DNA of 64,000 bases from Rhizobium sp. SL86 (GCF_026672545.1 NZ_JAPPRJ010000006.1:1-64000); one strand, 5' to 3'; shown: positions 52,339 to 61,932, counted from the stretch's first letter. Notes: generated by a model from the letters alone, not told the origin. Program-made: numbers and translations.

Positions 52339-54279
52339 TCAGAACTCTTCCCAGCTCTGGGCCGTGGTGCCGCCGCCAGCTAGCCCGACGGCCCCGGCCA
52401 CCTTGGCAAGCATGCGTCGTGCGGGAGAAGCGACAGACCTGTGCTCAGGTCTTGCAAGCATCGGCCGTCCGTGATCCGACGTGCTTTCGGTCCCAACACG
52501 GAAGTCGGCGATGATCTCACGCAGGCGCTTAACCTCTCCAGCGAGAGAGGCGCTGGCTGCAGTGGACTCTTCGACCATGGCTGCATTTTGCTGCGTCACC
52601 TGGTCCATCTGATTGACTGCTGTGTTGACCTCGGCCAGACCAACAGATTGTTCCCTTGCAGAGGTAGCAATCGCATCCAGCTGGGTGTTGATCGTCACGA
52701 CCTGGTCCTCGATGACCTTCAGGGCTTCGCCGGTTTCCTGCACCAGCTTGACGCCCGTGCTGACCTCATCGACGGAATTCCGTATCAGGTCCTTGATCTC
52801 CTTGGCAGCCTGTGCAGACCGCTGGGCAAGCTCGCGCACCTCCTGAGCAACAACTGCAAACCCCTTGCCAGCTTCACCGGCTCGTGCCGCTTCGACACCT
52901 GCATTGAGCGCCAGAAGATTGGTCTGGAAGGCGATCTCGTCGATGACGCCGATGATGCTTGAGATCTGGTTCGACGACTGCTCGATGCGCTGCATCGCAA
53001 TCACGGCATTGGCGACGACCTCACCGGAGCGCTGCGCCGACTTGTTCGCCTCGATCGCCACATGGCGTGCTTCTTCCGTCCGCATGGAAGAATTTGCGAC
53101 ATTCGTCGTGATCTGGTCGAGAGCCGCAGCCGTTTCCTCAAGCGACGCAGCCTGCTGCTCGGTGCGTTTTGAAAGATCTTCAGCGCTCTGGCTGATTTCA
53201 CGGGCACCGCCATCGATCGACCCTGTGGCCTGTGCCACAGACCGCAAGCTGCAAGCCAGCTGCTCGACGGCTGCATTGAAGTCCGAACGCAAGGCTTCAA
53301 AGTCACTGGCGAAGGGTTCATCCAGCCGGAATGTCAGGTCGCCGCCGGCAAGATACTTCAGTCCTTCGGCCAGACCCGACGTCGCTCGAGCCATATGCTC
53401 GCTGCGCTGACGCTCCAGCTCCGCAATCCGCGCCCGTTCTGCCTCGCTGGCCGAACGCGTTGATGCAGCCTCCTGCTCAAGCTCACGCCCGCGCAGGCCA
53501 TTGTCCTTGAATACCTGGACTGCCTTTGCCATGGCCCCCAATTCGTCACGGCGATCCGTCCCGCCGACAGCGATGGTCAGGTCGCCATTGGCCAGCACAT
53601 TCATCGTGGCCGACATGTGCTGGATAGGGCGCACCAGCCAGGAACGGATCGCGATGAATCCGCCGACAAGAACAGCAATCAAGCCGATGATGACGGCGAC
53701 CAGTATGGTTGTGACGGTGCTGCTGGCCTTCACGGAAAGGTCACGGGCTTCAATCTCCATTGCATCAACGACTTCTCGCGTTGCAGCTTCGAACCTCGGT
53801 GCGATTGCACTGAATGCAGGCTGACACTCCGTCAGAAACATCTTCTGCGAAGCGGCAACATCCTGCTCGGAAGTGGCGTTTCGTGCCGCCTTAAACGTAG
53901 GGGCACATACGCCATCGATCACCTGAAGGCCTTCAGCCTTGAGCTGAGCTATATCAGCTCGCGCTGGAAGAGCGCTGGCGACACGATCCATGTACTGCAC
54001 GAAGCTGGCTTCAGCCTCTTTGAATTCCTGTTCTGCTCGTTCGTTCCCCTCGGCCGACCGCGACATCAGGAGATCACCAATGGACGCCCGAACCGTCTGA
54101 AGACTGCGGTTGGCGCGCGACAGATACACGGCCGCCGCCGATTCCTCTTCAATCAGTGCACCGTAGCTCTCATCCGCGCTCGACATTTGCTGTCCTGAGT
54201 AAAGAGCCATGCCAAGCGAAAACAGGCCAAAGCAGGCCATGATGATCAGGAATTTTCCAATGATAGATATGTGTTTCAC
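52339..54279 (-). CDS. Transmembrane methyl-accepting chemotaxis protein
   Basis: A 646-residue chemoreceptor from a GTG at 54279 preceded by AGGAG; a longer frame from 54321 is possible. TM1 (FLIIMACFGLFSLGMALYSG) is followed by a periplasmic helical bundle, TM2 (VTTILVAVIIGLIAVLVGGF), HAMP, a linker, and a signalling domain with VIDEIAFQTNLLALNAGVEA. The C-terminus ends Q-S-W-E-E-F. It precedes the small gene at 51993-52235, like the receptor at 2461. The upstream gap 54280-54726 shows no gene. Confidence 0.93.
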   Translation of the reverse strand: MKHISIIGKFLIIMACFGLFSLGMALYSGQQMSSADESYGALIEEESAAAVYLSRANRSLQTVRASIGDLLMSRSAEGNERAEQEFKEAEASFVQYMDRVASALPARADIAQLKAEGLQVIDGVCAPTFKAARNATSEQDVAASQKMFLTECQPAFSAIAPRFEAATREVVDAMEIEARDLSVKASSTVTTILVAVIIGLIAVLVGGFIAIRSWLVRPIQHMSATMNVLANGDLTIAVGGTDRRDELGAMAKAVQVFKDNGLRGRELEQEAASTRSASEAERARIAELERQRSEHMARATSGLAEGLKYLAGGDLTFRLDEPFASDFEALRSDFNAAVEQLACSLRSVAQATGSIDGGAREISQSAEDLSKRTEQQAASLEETAAALDQITTNVANSSMRTEEARHVAIEANKSAQRSGEVVANAVIAMQRIEQSSNQISSIIGVIDEIAFQTNLLALNAGVEAARAGEAGKGFAVVAQEVRELAQRSAQAAKEIKDLIRNSVDEVSTGVKLVQETGEALKVIEDQVVTINTQLDAIATSAREQSVGLAEVNTAVNQMDQVTQQNAAMVEESTAASASLAGEVKRLREIIADFRVGTESTSDHGRPMLARPEHRSVASPARRMLAKVAGAVGLAGGGTTAQSWEEF

Positions 54280-54726
54280 ATGCCACTCCTGCATGAACCG
54301 GGCGTTCAAAAAAGGAGCCAACGGCAGATCATTTACCGGGCGGTCCGACTGTATTGCTGTTGCGGCGCCAACTGGTGGGGGCTCCCGCTCATTTCAGCCA
54401 CCCAAGATTTAGGGTGATGTAATTTAGAATTGATCTACAGAAACAGAAAAATACCCTGCAAAATACAAGGCTGAAGAACAGATTTCGTTCTTGCGCGACG
54501 GACTTTTGCCTTGACCCTTGTCAATCTCTCGGCTGGGAGAACCAAAAGAAATCAATAAACTCTCTGATCCGCGGCCTGCTGCCGGTTTCTTGGGCATCGA
54601 GTTAAGGGGTTCCGCATGTGTTGGTTATTGAATGGCCCGCCATTTCGAGGACATTGAGTAGTCCGTCCTGAACAACTCGGAAGCCATTGAATTTGCGCGG
54701 TCTAGTGGTTTTGGCGCAGTATTCGC

Positions 54727-55665
54727 TAAGAGGCTGCCTCAAAAAGAGGTGGGTGATTTCAACAGGTTATGATTCCTTCGGATTTGCAAAGATTCGATGG
54801 AGTTCACAATGGCCTGGACCAAAATCACCCGCCGGCAATATGCCCGGCGAATGGCACGCTACGCAAGCGATATGACGGATCGGGAATGGGGGCTGGTTCA
54901 GCCTTTCCTGCCGATGCCGCGCCGCTTGGGCCGCCCACGGACCACGGATTTACGCGAGGTCGTCAACGCTCTGCTTTACATCGCCACGACCGGTTGCCAA
55001 TGGCGGATGCTGCCGAAGGACTTTCCTCCGTGTTCGACCGTCCAGCGTTATTTCTATGAATGGCGGGCGTTGGGACTTTGGGCGCGCGTCAACCATCATC
55101 TGGTGATGGAGGCCCTCGAGTTGGAGGGCAGAGAGGCAAGTCCGACGGCTGGTGTCATCGATAGCCAAAGCGTGAAAACCACGGAAAGCGGCGGCATCCG
55201 GGGCTATGATGCGGGCAAGAAGACCAAAGGCCGCAAGCGCCACATCATCGTTGATACACTCGGCCTGATGATCGGTCTCATGGTGCACAGCGCCGACATC
55301 CAGGATCGCGACGGCGCTCCCGATCTTCTGAAATCCATCCGCCACAGGTGGCCATGGCTGCTGCATGTCTTCGCCGATGGTGGTTATGCGGGCGACAAGC
55401 TGCAGCGGCGGCTGAAGAAGATCGGGCGCTGGACGATTGAGATCATCAAGCGATCAGACAAGGCGAAAGGCTTCGAGGTTCTGCCGCGTCGCTGGGTGGT
55501 CGAGCGGACCTTCGCATGGCTTGGTCGATGCCGAAGATTGGCCAAGGACGTCGAGCGCTCCATCGCATCAGCCGAAGCGTGGATTATGATCGCCCATATC
55601 CGCCTGATCACTCGACGGCTGGCAAGGTATCAATATCTTTGAGGAATTTTCGAGTCAGACTCTTA
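54727..55665 (+). mobile_element. IS5-family element
   Basis: About 939 bp, with inverted ends TAAGAGGCTGCCTC at 54727 and, read inward from the right, TAAGAGTCTGACTC ending at 55665. It encodes one intact transposase. Confidence 0.8.
54812..55642 (+). CDS. IS5-family transposase
   Basis: A 276-residue DDE transposase with MTDREWGLVQPFLP, the first Asp in TAGVIDSQSVKTTESGG, GYDAGKKTKGRKRHIIVDTL, the second Asp in HVFADGGYAGDKL and the Glu region WVVERTFAWLGRCRRLAKD. Full length. The start at 54812 (MAWTKI) is used; an ATG at 54797 is also in frame. Confidence 0.93.
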   Translation, partial: AWTKITRRQYARRMARYASDMTDREWGLVQPFLPMPRRLGRPRTTDLREVVNALLYIATTGCQWRMLPKDFPPCSTVQRYFYEWRALGLWARVNHHLVMEALELEGREASPTAGVIDSQSVKTTESGGIRGYDAGKKTKGRKRHIIVDTLGLMIGLMVHSADIQDRDGAPDLLKSIRHRWPWLLHVFADGGYAGDKLQRRLKKIGRWTIEIIKRSDKAKGFEVLPRRWVVERTFAWLGRCRRLAKDVERSIASAEAWIMIAHIRLITRRLARYQYL

Positions 55666-55746
55666 TGCGGTTTTGGCTTGTACGTTGTGGATGGCAGCCA
55701 TGACATAGGCGCACCATGAGAGCGGCGGTGCAAAATTAGTCCACGG

Positions 55747-57203
55747 TAGCGGCGGAATACTCGATAACGTCCGCGCAGCTGGTGTAATTTCGGGGGCGAT
55801 TTTCGTGGAGAAAGCGGTGGAGATTTCGCTTTGGTTTTCCGCGAGACGTCAGGTGGGCACCGGGCCCGTCGGAGAAGGTGGAGTTGCGAGACTTCAACCT
55901 GACCGAAAGGAAGACCCGATGACCGACGACAGATTACCTCTTGCCGAGCTTGCCGCGAAGAGCGGCGATCCGGATTTTCTTCGATTGATTGCCGAAAGCG
56001 TGCTGCAAATGATCATGGAGGCCGATGTGGACGGCCTGATCGGAGCCGGACGCTACGAGCGTGGCGAAAGCCGCCAGACCTGGCGCAACGGCTATCGCGA
56101 CCGGACGCTCGACACGCGGCTCGGCACCTTGAACCTGAAGATCCCGAAGATGCGCTCCGGCAGCTATTTTCCCGGCTTTCTGGAGCCGAGGAAGACGGTG
56201 GAGAAGGCGCTGGTGGCCGTCATTCAAGAAGCCTGGATCAATGGTGTATCGACCCGCAAGGTCGATGAGCTGGTGCAGGCCATGGGGATGACCGGTATCT
56301 CCAAATCCTCCGTTTCCAAGCTGTGCAAGGATATCGATGAGCGTGTGAACGCCTTCCTCAGACGCCCACTTTCCGGCGCCTGGCCGTATCTCTGGCTAGA
56401 TGCGACCTATCTGAAGATGCGCGAAGGCGGACGCATCGTCTCTGTCGCGGCAATAATCGCGGTGGCTGTCGACACGGACGGCAAGCGGGAAATCGTCGGC
56501 CTGCATATCGGCCCTTCCGAAGCCGAACCGTTCTGGACGAGCTTCCTGCGTGATCTGGTGCGCCGAGGGCTGACGGGCGTCAAGCTCGTCATCTCCGATG
56601 CTCATGAGGGATTGAAGGCCGCCATCACCCGTGTGCTCGGCGCGACGTGGCAGAGATGCCGGGTTCACGCCATGCGCAATGCACTCGCCTATGTGCCCAA
56701 GGGACAGCACACCATGGTGGCCGCCGCGATCCGCCAAGCCTTCATCCAGCCTGACCATGACGGAGCCGTTCAGACCTGGCGGCATGTCGCTGACCAGCTC
56801 CGCGCCAGATGGCCGAAGCTCGGAGCCTTCATGGACGATGCAGAGACTGACGTACTTGCCTACATGGCGTTCCCGTCCCAGCATCGCACCAAGCTCCACA
56901 GCACGAACCCTCTGGAGCGCTTGAACAAGGAAGTGAAGCGCCGCGCTGATGTCGTCGGCATCTTTCCCAACGAGGACAGCATTGTCCGGCTCATCGGAGC
57001 CGTGCTCCTCGAAGCCAACGACGAATGGCAGCTTCAGCACCGCTACATGCAGATCGAGGGCATGGCAGAGCTCAACACACCAAGAATTGAGGAGGAAAAG
57101 CCCCTTCAGATGACACCAAAAGCCGCCTGATCATGACGGCCCGGTCCAGCGCCCGAATTTACACCAGATTGACGGACGCTATCGAATACTCCAGCCGCGG
57201 GCG
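55747..57203 (+). mobile_element. IS256-family element
   Basis: Ends are similar inverted repeats: left contains GGCGGAATACTCGATAACGT, right read inward GGCTGGAGTATTCGATAGCG, with further matching GGTGTAATTTCGGG / GGTGTAAATTCGGG. The exact end bases are approximate. One intact transposase lies between. Confidence 0.8.
55919..57130 (+). CDS. IS256-family transposase
   Basis: A 403-residue DDE transposase: RYERGESRQTWRNGYRDRTL, the first Asp in YLWLDATYLKMREGG, the second Asp in VKLVISDAHEGLKAAI, CRVHAMRNALAYVPK and the Glu region TNPLERLNKEVKRRADVVGI. Full length. The ATG at 55919 follows GGAAGACC; the longer frame from 55805 is not supported. Confidence 0.94.
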   Translation: MTDDRLPLAELAAKSGDPDFLRLIAESVLQMIMEADVDGLIGAGRYERGESRQTWRNGYRDRTLDTRLGTLNLKIPKMRSGSYFPGFLEPRKTVEKALVAVIQEAWINGVSTRKVDELVQAMGMTGISKSSVSKLCKDIDERVNAFLRRPLSGAWPYLWLDATYLKMREGGRIVSVAAIIAVAVDTDGKREIVGLHIGPSEAEPFWTSFLRDLVRRGLTGVKLVISDAHEGLKAAITRVLGATWQRCRVHAMRNALAYVPKGQHTMVAAAIRQAFIQPDHDGAVQTWRHVADQLRARWPKLGAFMDDAETDVLAYMAFPSQHRTKLHSTNPLERLNKEVKRRADVVGIFPNEDSIVRLIGAVLLEANDEWQLQHRYMQIEGMAELNTPRIEEEKPLQMTPKAA

Positions 57204-57266
57204 GCGTAAAAGTAGGCCACCTATTTATCTTCTGCGACGATTGCAGGAGGGCTGGGGATCTATACC

Positions 57267-58763
57267 GTGGAACTATATCTGAAGGTCCGTCTGGCGTGCT
57301 CGGAAGGCATGAGCCGGCGTCAGGCTGCAAAGCATTTCAACATTTCGCGCGACAGCGTTTCCAAGATGCTGTCCTATTCGACACCTCCTGGCTATCAGCG
57401 ACAATCACCGATCCGGCGGCCCAAGCTGGATGCGTTCGTCTCGACGATCGATCACTGGCTTGACGAGGACGTGAAGGTGCCGCGCAAGCAGCGCCATACG
57501 GCCAAGCGGGTGTTTGACCGGCTTCGTGACGAGCGCGGCTTCACCGGCGGCTATACGATCATCAAGGACTACATGCGCGAGCGGGATCAGCGTCGCCAGG
57601 AGGTGTTCGTGCCGCTGGCGCATCCGCCAGGACATGGGCAGGCCGACTTCGGCGAGGCGGTGGTGGTCATTGGCGGCGTGGAGCAGAAGGCGTATTTCTT
57701 CGTGCTCGATCTGCCCCACAGCGATGGCTGCTACGTCAGGGCCTATCCGGCGGCGGTGGCGGAGGCCTGGGTCGACGGCCACGTCCATGCGTTTTCCTTC
57801 TTCGGGGCCGTGCCGCAATCGATCGTCTACGACAATGATCGTTGCCTGGTGGCGAAGATCCTGCCCGATGGCACACGCAAGCGCGCGACACTGTTCAGCG
57901 GGTTTCTGTCCCACTACCTGATCCGGGATCGTTACGGCCGTCCCGGCAAGGGCAACGACAAGGGGAATGTCGAGGGTCTCGTCGGCTATGCCAGGCGCAA
58001 CTTCATGGTGCCGATCCCGCAGTTTGCGACCTGGGAAGCCTTCAACACCTGGCTGGAAGAGCAATGCCGCAAACGCCAGCGCGACAGGTTGCGGGGCGAG
58101 AGCGAGACGATCGGAGAACGGCTGCAGCGCGATCTGGCCGCCATGCGCCGATTGCCCGCGTCGCCATTCGATGCCTGCGACCAGACGAATGCCAGAGTCA
58201 CGGCCCAGTCGCTCGTTCGCTACAAGACCAACGACTATTCCGTGCCGGTCGCTTATGGCCATCAGGATGTCTGGGTCAGGGGCTATGTCGACGAGGTGGT
58301 GATCGGCTGCCTTGGCGCGATCATCGCCCGTCATCCCCGGAGCTGGGAACGGGAAGACGTCGTCTTCGATCCTGTGCATTACCTGCCGCTGATCGAGCGG
58401 AAGATCAATTCTCTGGATCAGGCGGCCCCTCTCCAGGGCTGGGATCTGCCGCAAGAGTTCGCCACGCTGCGCCGCCTGATGGAGGGCCGCATGGCCAAAC
58501 ATGGCCGGCGGGAATATGTGCAGATCCTGCGTCTGCTGGAGACTTTTGAGTTCGCCGACCTGCATGCGGCGGTGACGCAGGCCATCCAGCTAGGAGCCAT
58601 CGGCTTCGATGCCGTCAAGCATCTGATCCTGTGCAGGGTGGAGCGCCGGCCGCCGCGACTGGACCTGTCCATCTACCCCTACCTGCCAAGGACGACGGTC
58701 GAGACGACGTCGGCGAAAGCCTACATGCGCCTTCTGTCGCCGGATGCTGGAGAAGCGGCATGA
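57267..58763 (+). CDS. istA: IstA transposase (second IS21 element)
   Basis: A 498-residue IstA from a different IS21 subgroup than the copy at 38871. Helix-turn-helix RRQAAKHFNISRDSVSKML, then HGQADFGEAVVVIGG (first Asp), SIVYDNDRCLVAKI (second Asp) and NDKGNVEGLVGYARRN (Glu). The gene is intact and overlaps the istB start by 4 bases, but IstB is truncated, so transposition is unlikely without help in trans. Confidence 0.93.
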   Translation: MELYLKVRLACSEGMSRRQAAKHFNISRDSVSKMLSYSTPPGYQRQSPIRRPKLDAFVSTIDHWLDEDVKVPRKQRHTAKRVFDRLRDERGFTGGYTIIKDYMRERDQRRQEVFVPLAHPPGHGQADFGEAVVVIGGVEQKAYFFVLDLPHSDGCYVRAYPAAVAEAWVDGHVHAFSFFGAVPQSIVYDNDRCLVAKILPDGTRKRATLFSGFLSHYLIRDRYGRPGKGNDKGNVEGLVGYARRNFMVPIPQFATWEAFNTWLEEQCRKRQRDRLRGESETIGERLQRDLAAMRRLPASPFDACDQTNARVTAQSLVRYKTNDYSVPVAYGHQDVWVRGYVDEVVIGCLGAIIARHPRSWEREDVVFDPVHYLPLIERKINSLDQAAPLQGWDLPQEFATLRRLMEGRMAKHGRREYVQILRLLETFEFADLHAAVTQAIQLGAIGFDAVKHLILCRVERRPPRLDLSIYPYLPRTTVETTSAKAYMRLLSPDAGEAA

Positions 58764-58840
58764 GCACCGAAGTCCCGGAGATCTTGCTCTCCCATTATCT
58801 CAAGACCCTGAAGCTGCCGACCTTCCAGCGCGAGTATGGA
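58760..58840 (+). pseudogene. istB: istB 5' fragment
   Basis: The first 27 codons of IstB (start region EVPEILLSHYLKTLKLPTFQ) before the junction with an IS630 transposase tail. The ATPase domain is lost. Confidence 0.85.
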
Positions 58841-58940
58841 ATACCGTCGGCCAGATCGTCACGCTATTCGAGCCACAAGAATGCACCAACTACTTCAAAT
58901 CCTGCGGATATGACCCCGAGTAAAGTGGACGCGCTCTAGA
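58841..58940 (+). repeat. IS630-type transposase 3' end, copy 1
   Basis: Encodes W-N-T-V-G-Q-I-V-T-L-F-E-P-Q-E-C-T-N-Y-F, then KSCGYDPE and stop, a typical C-terminus of a rhizobial IS630 transposase. It ends with GTGGACGCGCTCTAGA, the probable terminal repeat. A second copy of the last 75 or so bases lies at 61590-61665. The rest of the element is absent. Confidence 0.75.
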
Positions 58941-58947
58941 TACCCCG

Positions 58948-60114
58948 GTGGTCCTTGTCGTAGGGCCGCGCCGGGCAGGCAAGACTACTCTTGTCCGAAA
59001 GATGGGTGAGGCTGGCCGGACGTATGTCACGCTCGACGATCAGACGGCGCTTGACGCCGCACGATCCGACCCAGCTGGTTTCATTCGCGGCCTCGATCTC
59101 GCGATCATCGATGAGATCCAGCGTGCGCCCGATCTGTTGCTCGCAATCAAGAAGAGGGTGGACGAGGACTATCGTCCCGGCCGCTTTCTCCTGACCGGCT
59201 CAGCCAACGTGCTCACCTTACCGCGCGTTTCCGATAGCCTCGCGGGCCGGATGGAGACAGTTCGGATGCTGCCACTGGCGCGCGCTGAAATTGGCGGCCA
59301 CTCTCCAACTTTCCTGGAGCGCGTGTTTGCTGGGAAACTTCAGGGGCACCGAGCGGCAATTGTTGGCGACGATCTGGTCCAGCTCTTGCTGCTCGGAGGC
59401 TTTCCCGAGGCGATTAGTCGTCAAAGCGAACGGCGGCGGCAGGATTGGGCGCGATCGTATCTGACTTCCATTCTGACCCGGGACCTCAGAGACATCGCCG
59501 AGATCGAGAAGCTGACCGAATTGCCGAAGTTCGTTCGGCTGCTGGCTGAGCATTCCGGGCAGCTGGTCAACTACTCGCAGTTCGGGTCCAGCATCAATGT
59601 CAGTCACAAGACAGGCCAGCGCTATGTGGCGCTGCTGGAACAGGTGTTCCTCGTCTCGACATTGGCGCCCTGGTACACGAACGCGCTGAAGCGCATCGCC
59701 AAGACACCGAAGCTGCATTTTCTCGATTCCGGTCTTCTTGCCACAGCGCGGGGATTGACCTTCGATCGGATCAAGGCGGACCGCGGCATGTTCGGTACCC
59801 TCCTGGAAAGCTTCGTGTTCGCTGAAATTCTGAAGTTGATGGACGCATCCGACCTGCGGCTGACGCCATACCATTTTCGTGACCAGCAGATGCATGAGGT
59901 CGATATTGTCCTGGAGCGAGACGATGGCATGATTGTGGGAATTGAAATCAAGGCGTCAGCAACCGTGAAGTCTGCCGACTTCGCCGGACTGCGGACCCTG
60001 TCGGCAGCATGCAAGGATCGTTTCGCATATGGCGTGGTACTCTATGACAGTACCGACGTTGTGCCTTTTGGAGAAAGGCTGGCCGCAGCGCCGTTGTCCG
60101 CCTTGTGGGGCTGA
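58948..60114 (+). pseudogene. AAA ATPase with DUF4143 domain, N-terminus lost
   Basis: A 388-residue frame encodes most of a widespread ATP-binding protein family. Walker A VVGPRRAGKTTLVRKMG starts at the very beginning, Walker B is in LAIIDEIQRAPDLLL, then FLLTGSANVLTL and the C-terminal DUF4143-like domain (GTLLESFVFAEILK, DIVLERDDGMIVGIEIKASA, a PD-(D/E)xK-like pattern). Family proteins normally have 25-35 residues before the P-loop; here they are replaced by the IS630 tail. Translation could start at the GTG at 58948, but activity is doubtful. Confidence 0.75.
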
Positions 60115-60150
60115 TGCCGATCGGTCAAATGCATCCGGCGAAAGCCCACC

Positions 60151-60304
60151 CAGCATCGTAAACTTAACGAAGCGTGGATGGCTTTGTGGGATAAAGGGCC
60201 ATGACAGACCGTGATCTCCTCTACCGCCGCCACTGCTTTCCCGCTGAGATCATTGCCCACGCCGTATGGCTCTATTTCCGTTTTCCTCTGAGCCTCCGGA
60301 TGGT
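60151..60304 (+). mobile_element. IS6-family element fragment
   Basis: Starts with the end repeat GCATCGTAAACTTAAC and encodes the first 35 codons of an IS6 transposase (RRHCFPAEIIAHAVWLYFRF) similar to the copy at 10157-10964, in the opposite orientation. It breaks at about 60304 into an IS3-type fragment. Confidence 0.75.
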
Positions 60305-60600
60305 CGGTAATCCTCCCTGTTTTAACGGGGTTCAGCGGTAGAACTCACGTGGCCATCTTCAGTTTCTGGGCGGGTGTGATGCCGCCGATCCCCAATTGGG
60401 CCGTTCATTGTTGTAGGTCCACAGCCACTGCGTGGCGACTTCCTGCGCCTCCTCGATGCTTTCGATGATGTATTGGTCGAGCCATTCATGCCGGACTGTG
60501 CGGTTGTAGCGCTCGACATAGGCATTCTGCCGCGGCTTTCCGGGCTGGGTGCGGCTCAAGGCAATTCCTTGCGTTGCTGCCCACTCCATCAGTTTGCCAC
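60305..60600 (-). pseudogene. IS3-family transposase OrfB 3' fragment with frameshift
   Basis: Minus-strand frame from 60589: ALSRTQPGKPRQNAYVERYN (the Glu region of the DDE domain), then EEAQEVATQWLWTYNNERPN. After that a one-base deletion at AATTGGGG shifts the frame; the adjacent frame continues L-G-I-G-G-I-T-P-A-Q-K-L-K-M-A-T and stops, as in intact relatives. The first two-thirds of the gene is missing. Confidence 0.75.
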
Positions 60601-60796
60601 TGACATACTCGGATGTTTATGAGGTATAGCAAGGTTATCTATAGCTTATAAAGTGGAACTGGCAGAAAAGCCGAGTGGCTAAATTTCCGGTATGACGCCG
60701 CAAGCCTGCTGAAGAGCAGTTCGCAGTTTTATCCCTTCGTAGCGGAGAAAGTCGGCTCCGGCTTCTCTTCCTGCCTCCCCGCGAGTCACTTGTACG

Positions 60797-60826
60797 ATGA
60801 TATCATATGCGCTACAATGATATCAT
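60797..60826. promoter_or_regulatory. Tandem ATGATATCAT operators of the FitAB-like module
   Basis: Two copies of the palindrome ATGATATCAT at 60797-60806 and 60817-60826, 20 bp apart. The second is embedded in a perfect 16-bp palindrome ACAATGATATCATTGT. They lie 25-55 bases upstream of the antitoxin start, as expected for a ribbon-helix-helix antitoxin. Confidence 0.7.
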
Positions 60827-60850
60827 TGTTGTATTAGTGAGGTCATGAAG

Positions 60851-61102
60851 ATGCCGGCGGTTACCATTCGCAATCTTTCTGATGAAACCCACCGCGCGTT
60901 GCGTGTGAGAGCAACTCATCATGGCCGGAGCACGGAGGCGGAAATTCGTGCCATCCTCGAGGCTGCTGTTCGTCCGTCTCAGCGCGTAAAGCTTGGGTCA
61001 TTGCTTGTGGATATCGGTCGGGAGGCCGACTTGTCCGAGAGTGATGTTGAATCCCTGCAGCAGCGTGGAACGGTACCAGCTGAGCCAATGACTTTCGAAT
61101 GA
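60851..61102 (+). CDS. FitA/VapB-like ribbon-helix-helix antitoxin
   Basis: An 83-residue antitoxin beginning M-P-A-V-T-I-R-N-L-S-D-E-T-H-R-A-L-R-V-R-A, a classic FitA/StbC-type ribbon-helix-helix, followed by RSTEAEIRAILEAAV. The C-terminal tail should wrap the toxin. The start at 60851 has GAGG eight bases upstream; an ATG at 60845 is also in frame. It overlaps the toxin start by 4 bases (ATGA). Paired ATGATATCAT sites lie just upstream. Confidence 0.9.
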   Translation: MPAVTIRNLSDETHRALRVRATHHGRSTEAEIRAILEAAVRPSQRVKLGSLLVDIGREADLSESDVESLQQRGTVPAEPMTFE

Positions 61103-61530
61103 TCTTGATAGACACCAATGTGATATCAGAGCCCTGGAAGCCGGCTCCTGCAGCAGAGGTTATAGCGTGGTTGGATGCCCAGGCAATCGAAACGCTCTTT
61201 ATCTCCGCGATATCAGTCGCGGAGCTTCGGTTTGGGATAGTATCAATGCCTGTCGGGCGGCGCCAAGCCACTCTACACACCCGTCTTGAGGATGAGGTGC
61301 TGCCTCATTTTGTTTCGCGTATTCTCCCGTTCACTGAAGGAACGTCGCGGTTCTATTCTGAACTAATGGCGGGCGCGCGAGTATCCGGTAAAGCCATCGG
61401 TATGGCCGACGGGTTGATTGCGGCGACAGCTGCAGAGAAGGGTCTCGTGGTGGCAACGCGAGACACAAGCCCGTTTAAGGCAGCCGGACTGAAAGTTGTT
61501 AATCCGTGGGATGGTAAGGACTTCGATTAA
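61099..61530 (+). CDS. FitB/VapC-like PIN-domain toxin
   Basis: A 143-residue PIN-domain ribonuclease toxin. The acidic core residues are visible in MILIDTNVISEPWK, SVAELRFGI, GMADGLIAATA and VVATRDTSPF. Length and order are standard. It is translationally coupled to the antitoxin and located between two IS630 tails, so the module may have been moved as part of an IS-bounded segment. Confidence 0.92.
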   Translation: MILIDTNVISEPWKPAPAAEVIAWLDAQAIETLFISAISVAELRFGIVSMPVGRRQATLHTRLEDEVLPHFVSRILPFTEGTSRFYSELMAGARVSGKAIGMADGLIAATAAEKGLVVATRDTSPFKAAGLKVVNPWDGKDFD

Positions 61531-61589
61531 GAGGCCCTCGGTTCGAAGCTCTTCAAGAGCGTTTGTTACTTTGCTTTAAACCCATCAGA

Positions 61590-61665
61590 TCTTCGAGCCG
61601 CAAGAATGCGCCAACTACTTCAAATCCTGCGGATATGACCCCGAGTAAAGTGGACGCGCTCTAGA
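61590..61665 (+). repeat. IS630-type transposase 3' end, copy 2
   Basis: Nearly identical to 58866-58940: encodes the C-terminal E-P-Q-E-C-A-N-Y-F-K-S-C-G-Y-D-P-E and stop, then GTGGACGCGCTCTAGA. It is in direct orientation with copy 1. The following 61666-61932 contains no gene I can support. Confidence 0.75.
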
Positions 61666-61932
61666 CCTTGCACAGGACATCCCTCCAGTAGCTGAAGCGT
61701 TCCGTGGGCCTGATCTCCGCCAAATCAAAAGATCTCACGTGCATGACCTCCTGTTCCGATTGGGCGTGCCGATCACAACCAACGCAAAATCCATGCCAGC
61801 GGAGAGCGTTGCCGCTCACCCCACGATGTCCAAGCCGTCGGCGCGAGTTTCATGGCTGGTCTGCATTGACCCGGTATGCTGTCCGCTTCAGCCTGTTCCA
61901 GGCCAAGAGCCGACTGAATTTGTTATCCCCTG

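Larger units (their letters stand above)
57204..58840 (+). mobile_element. Second IS21-family element, right end lost
   Basis: Left end at GTAAAAGTAGGCCACC, just after the IS256 right end, then istA and the first 27 codons of istB. At about 58840 the sequence changes to the 3' end of an IS630 transposase, so the right third is missing. Confidence 0.75.

Noticed and set aside
57405..58565. 386-residue minus-strand frame
   Set aside because: Antisense to the second istA; no motif or start signal.
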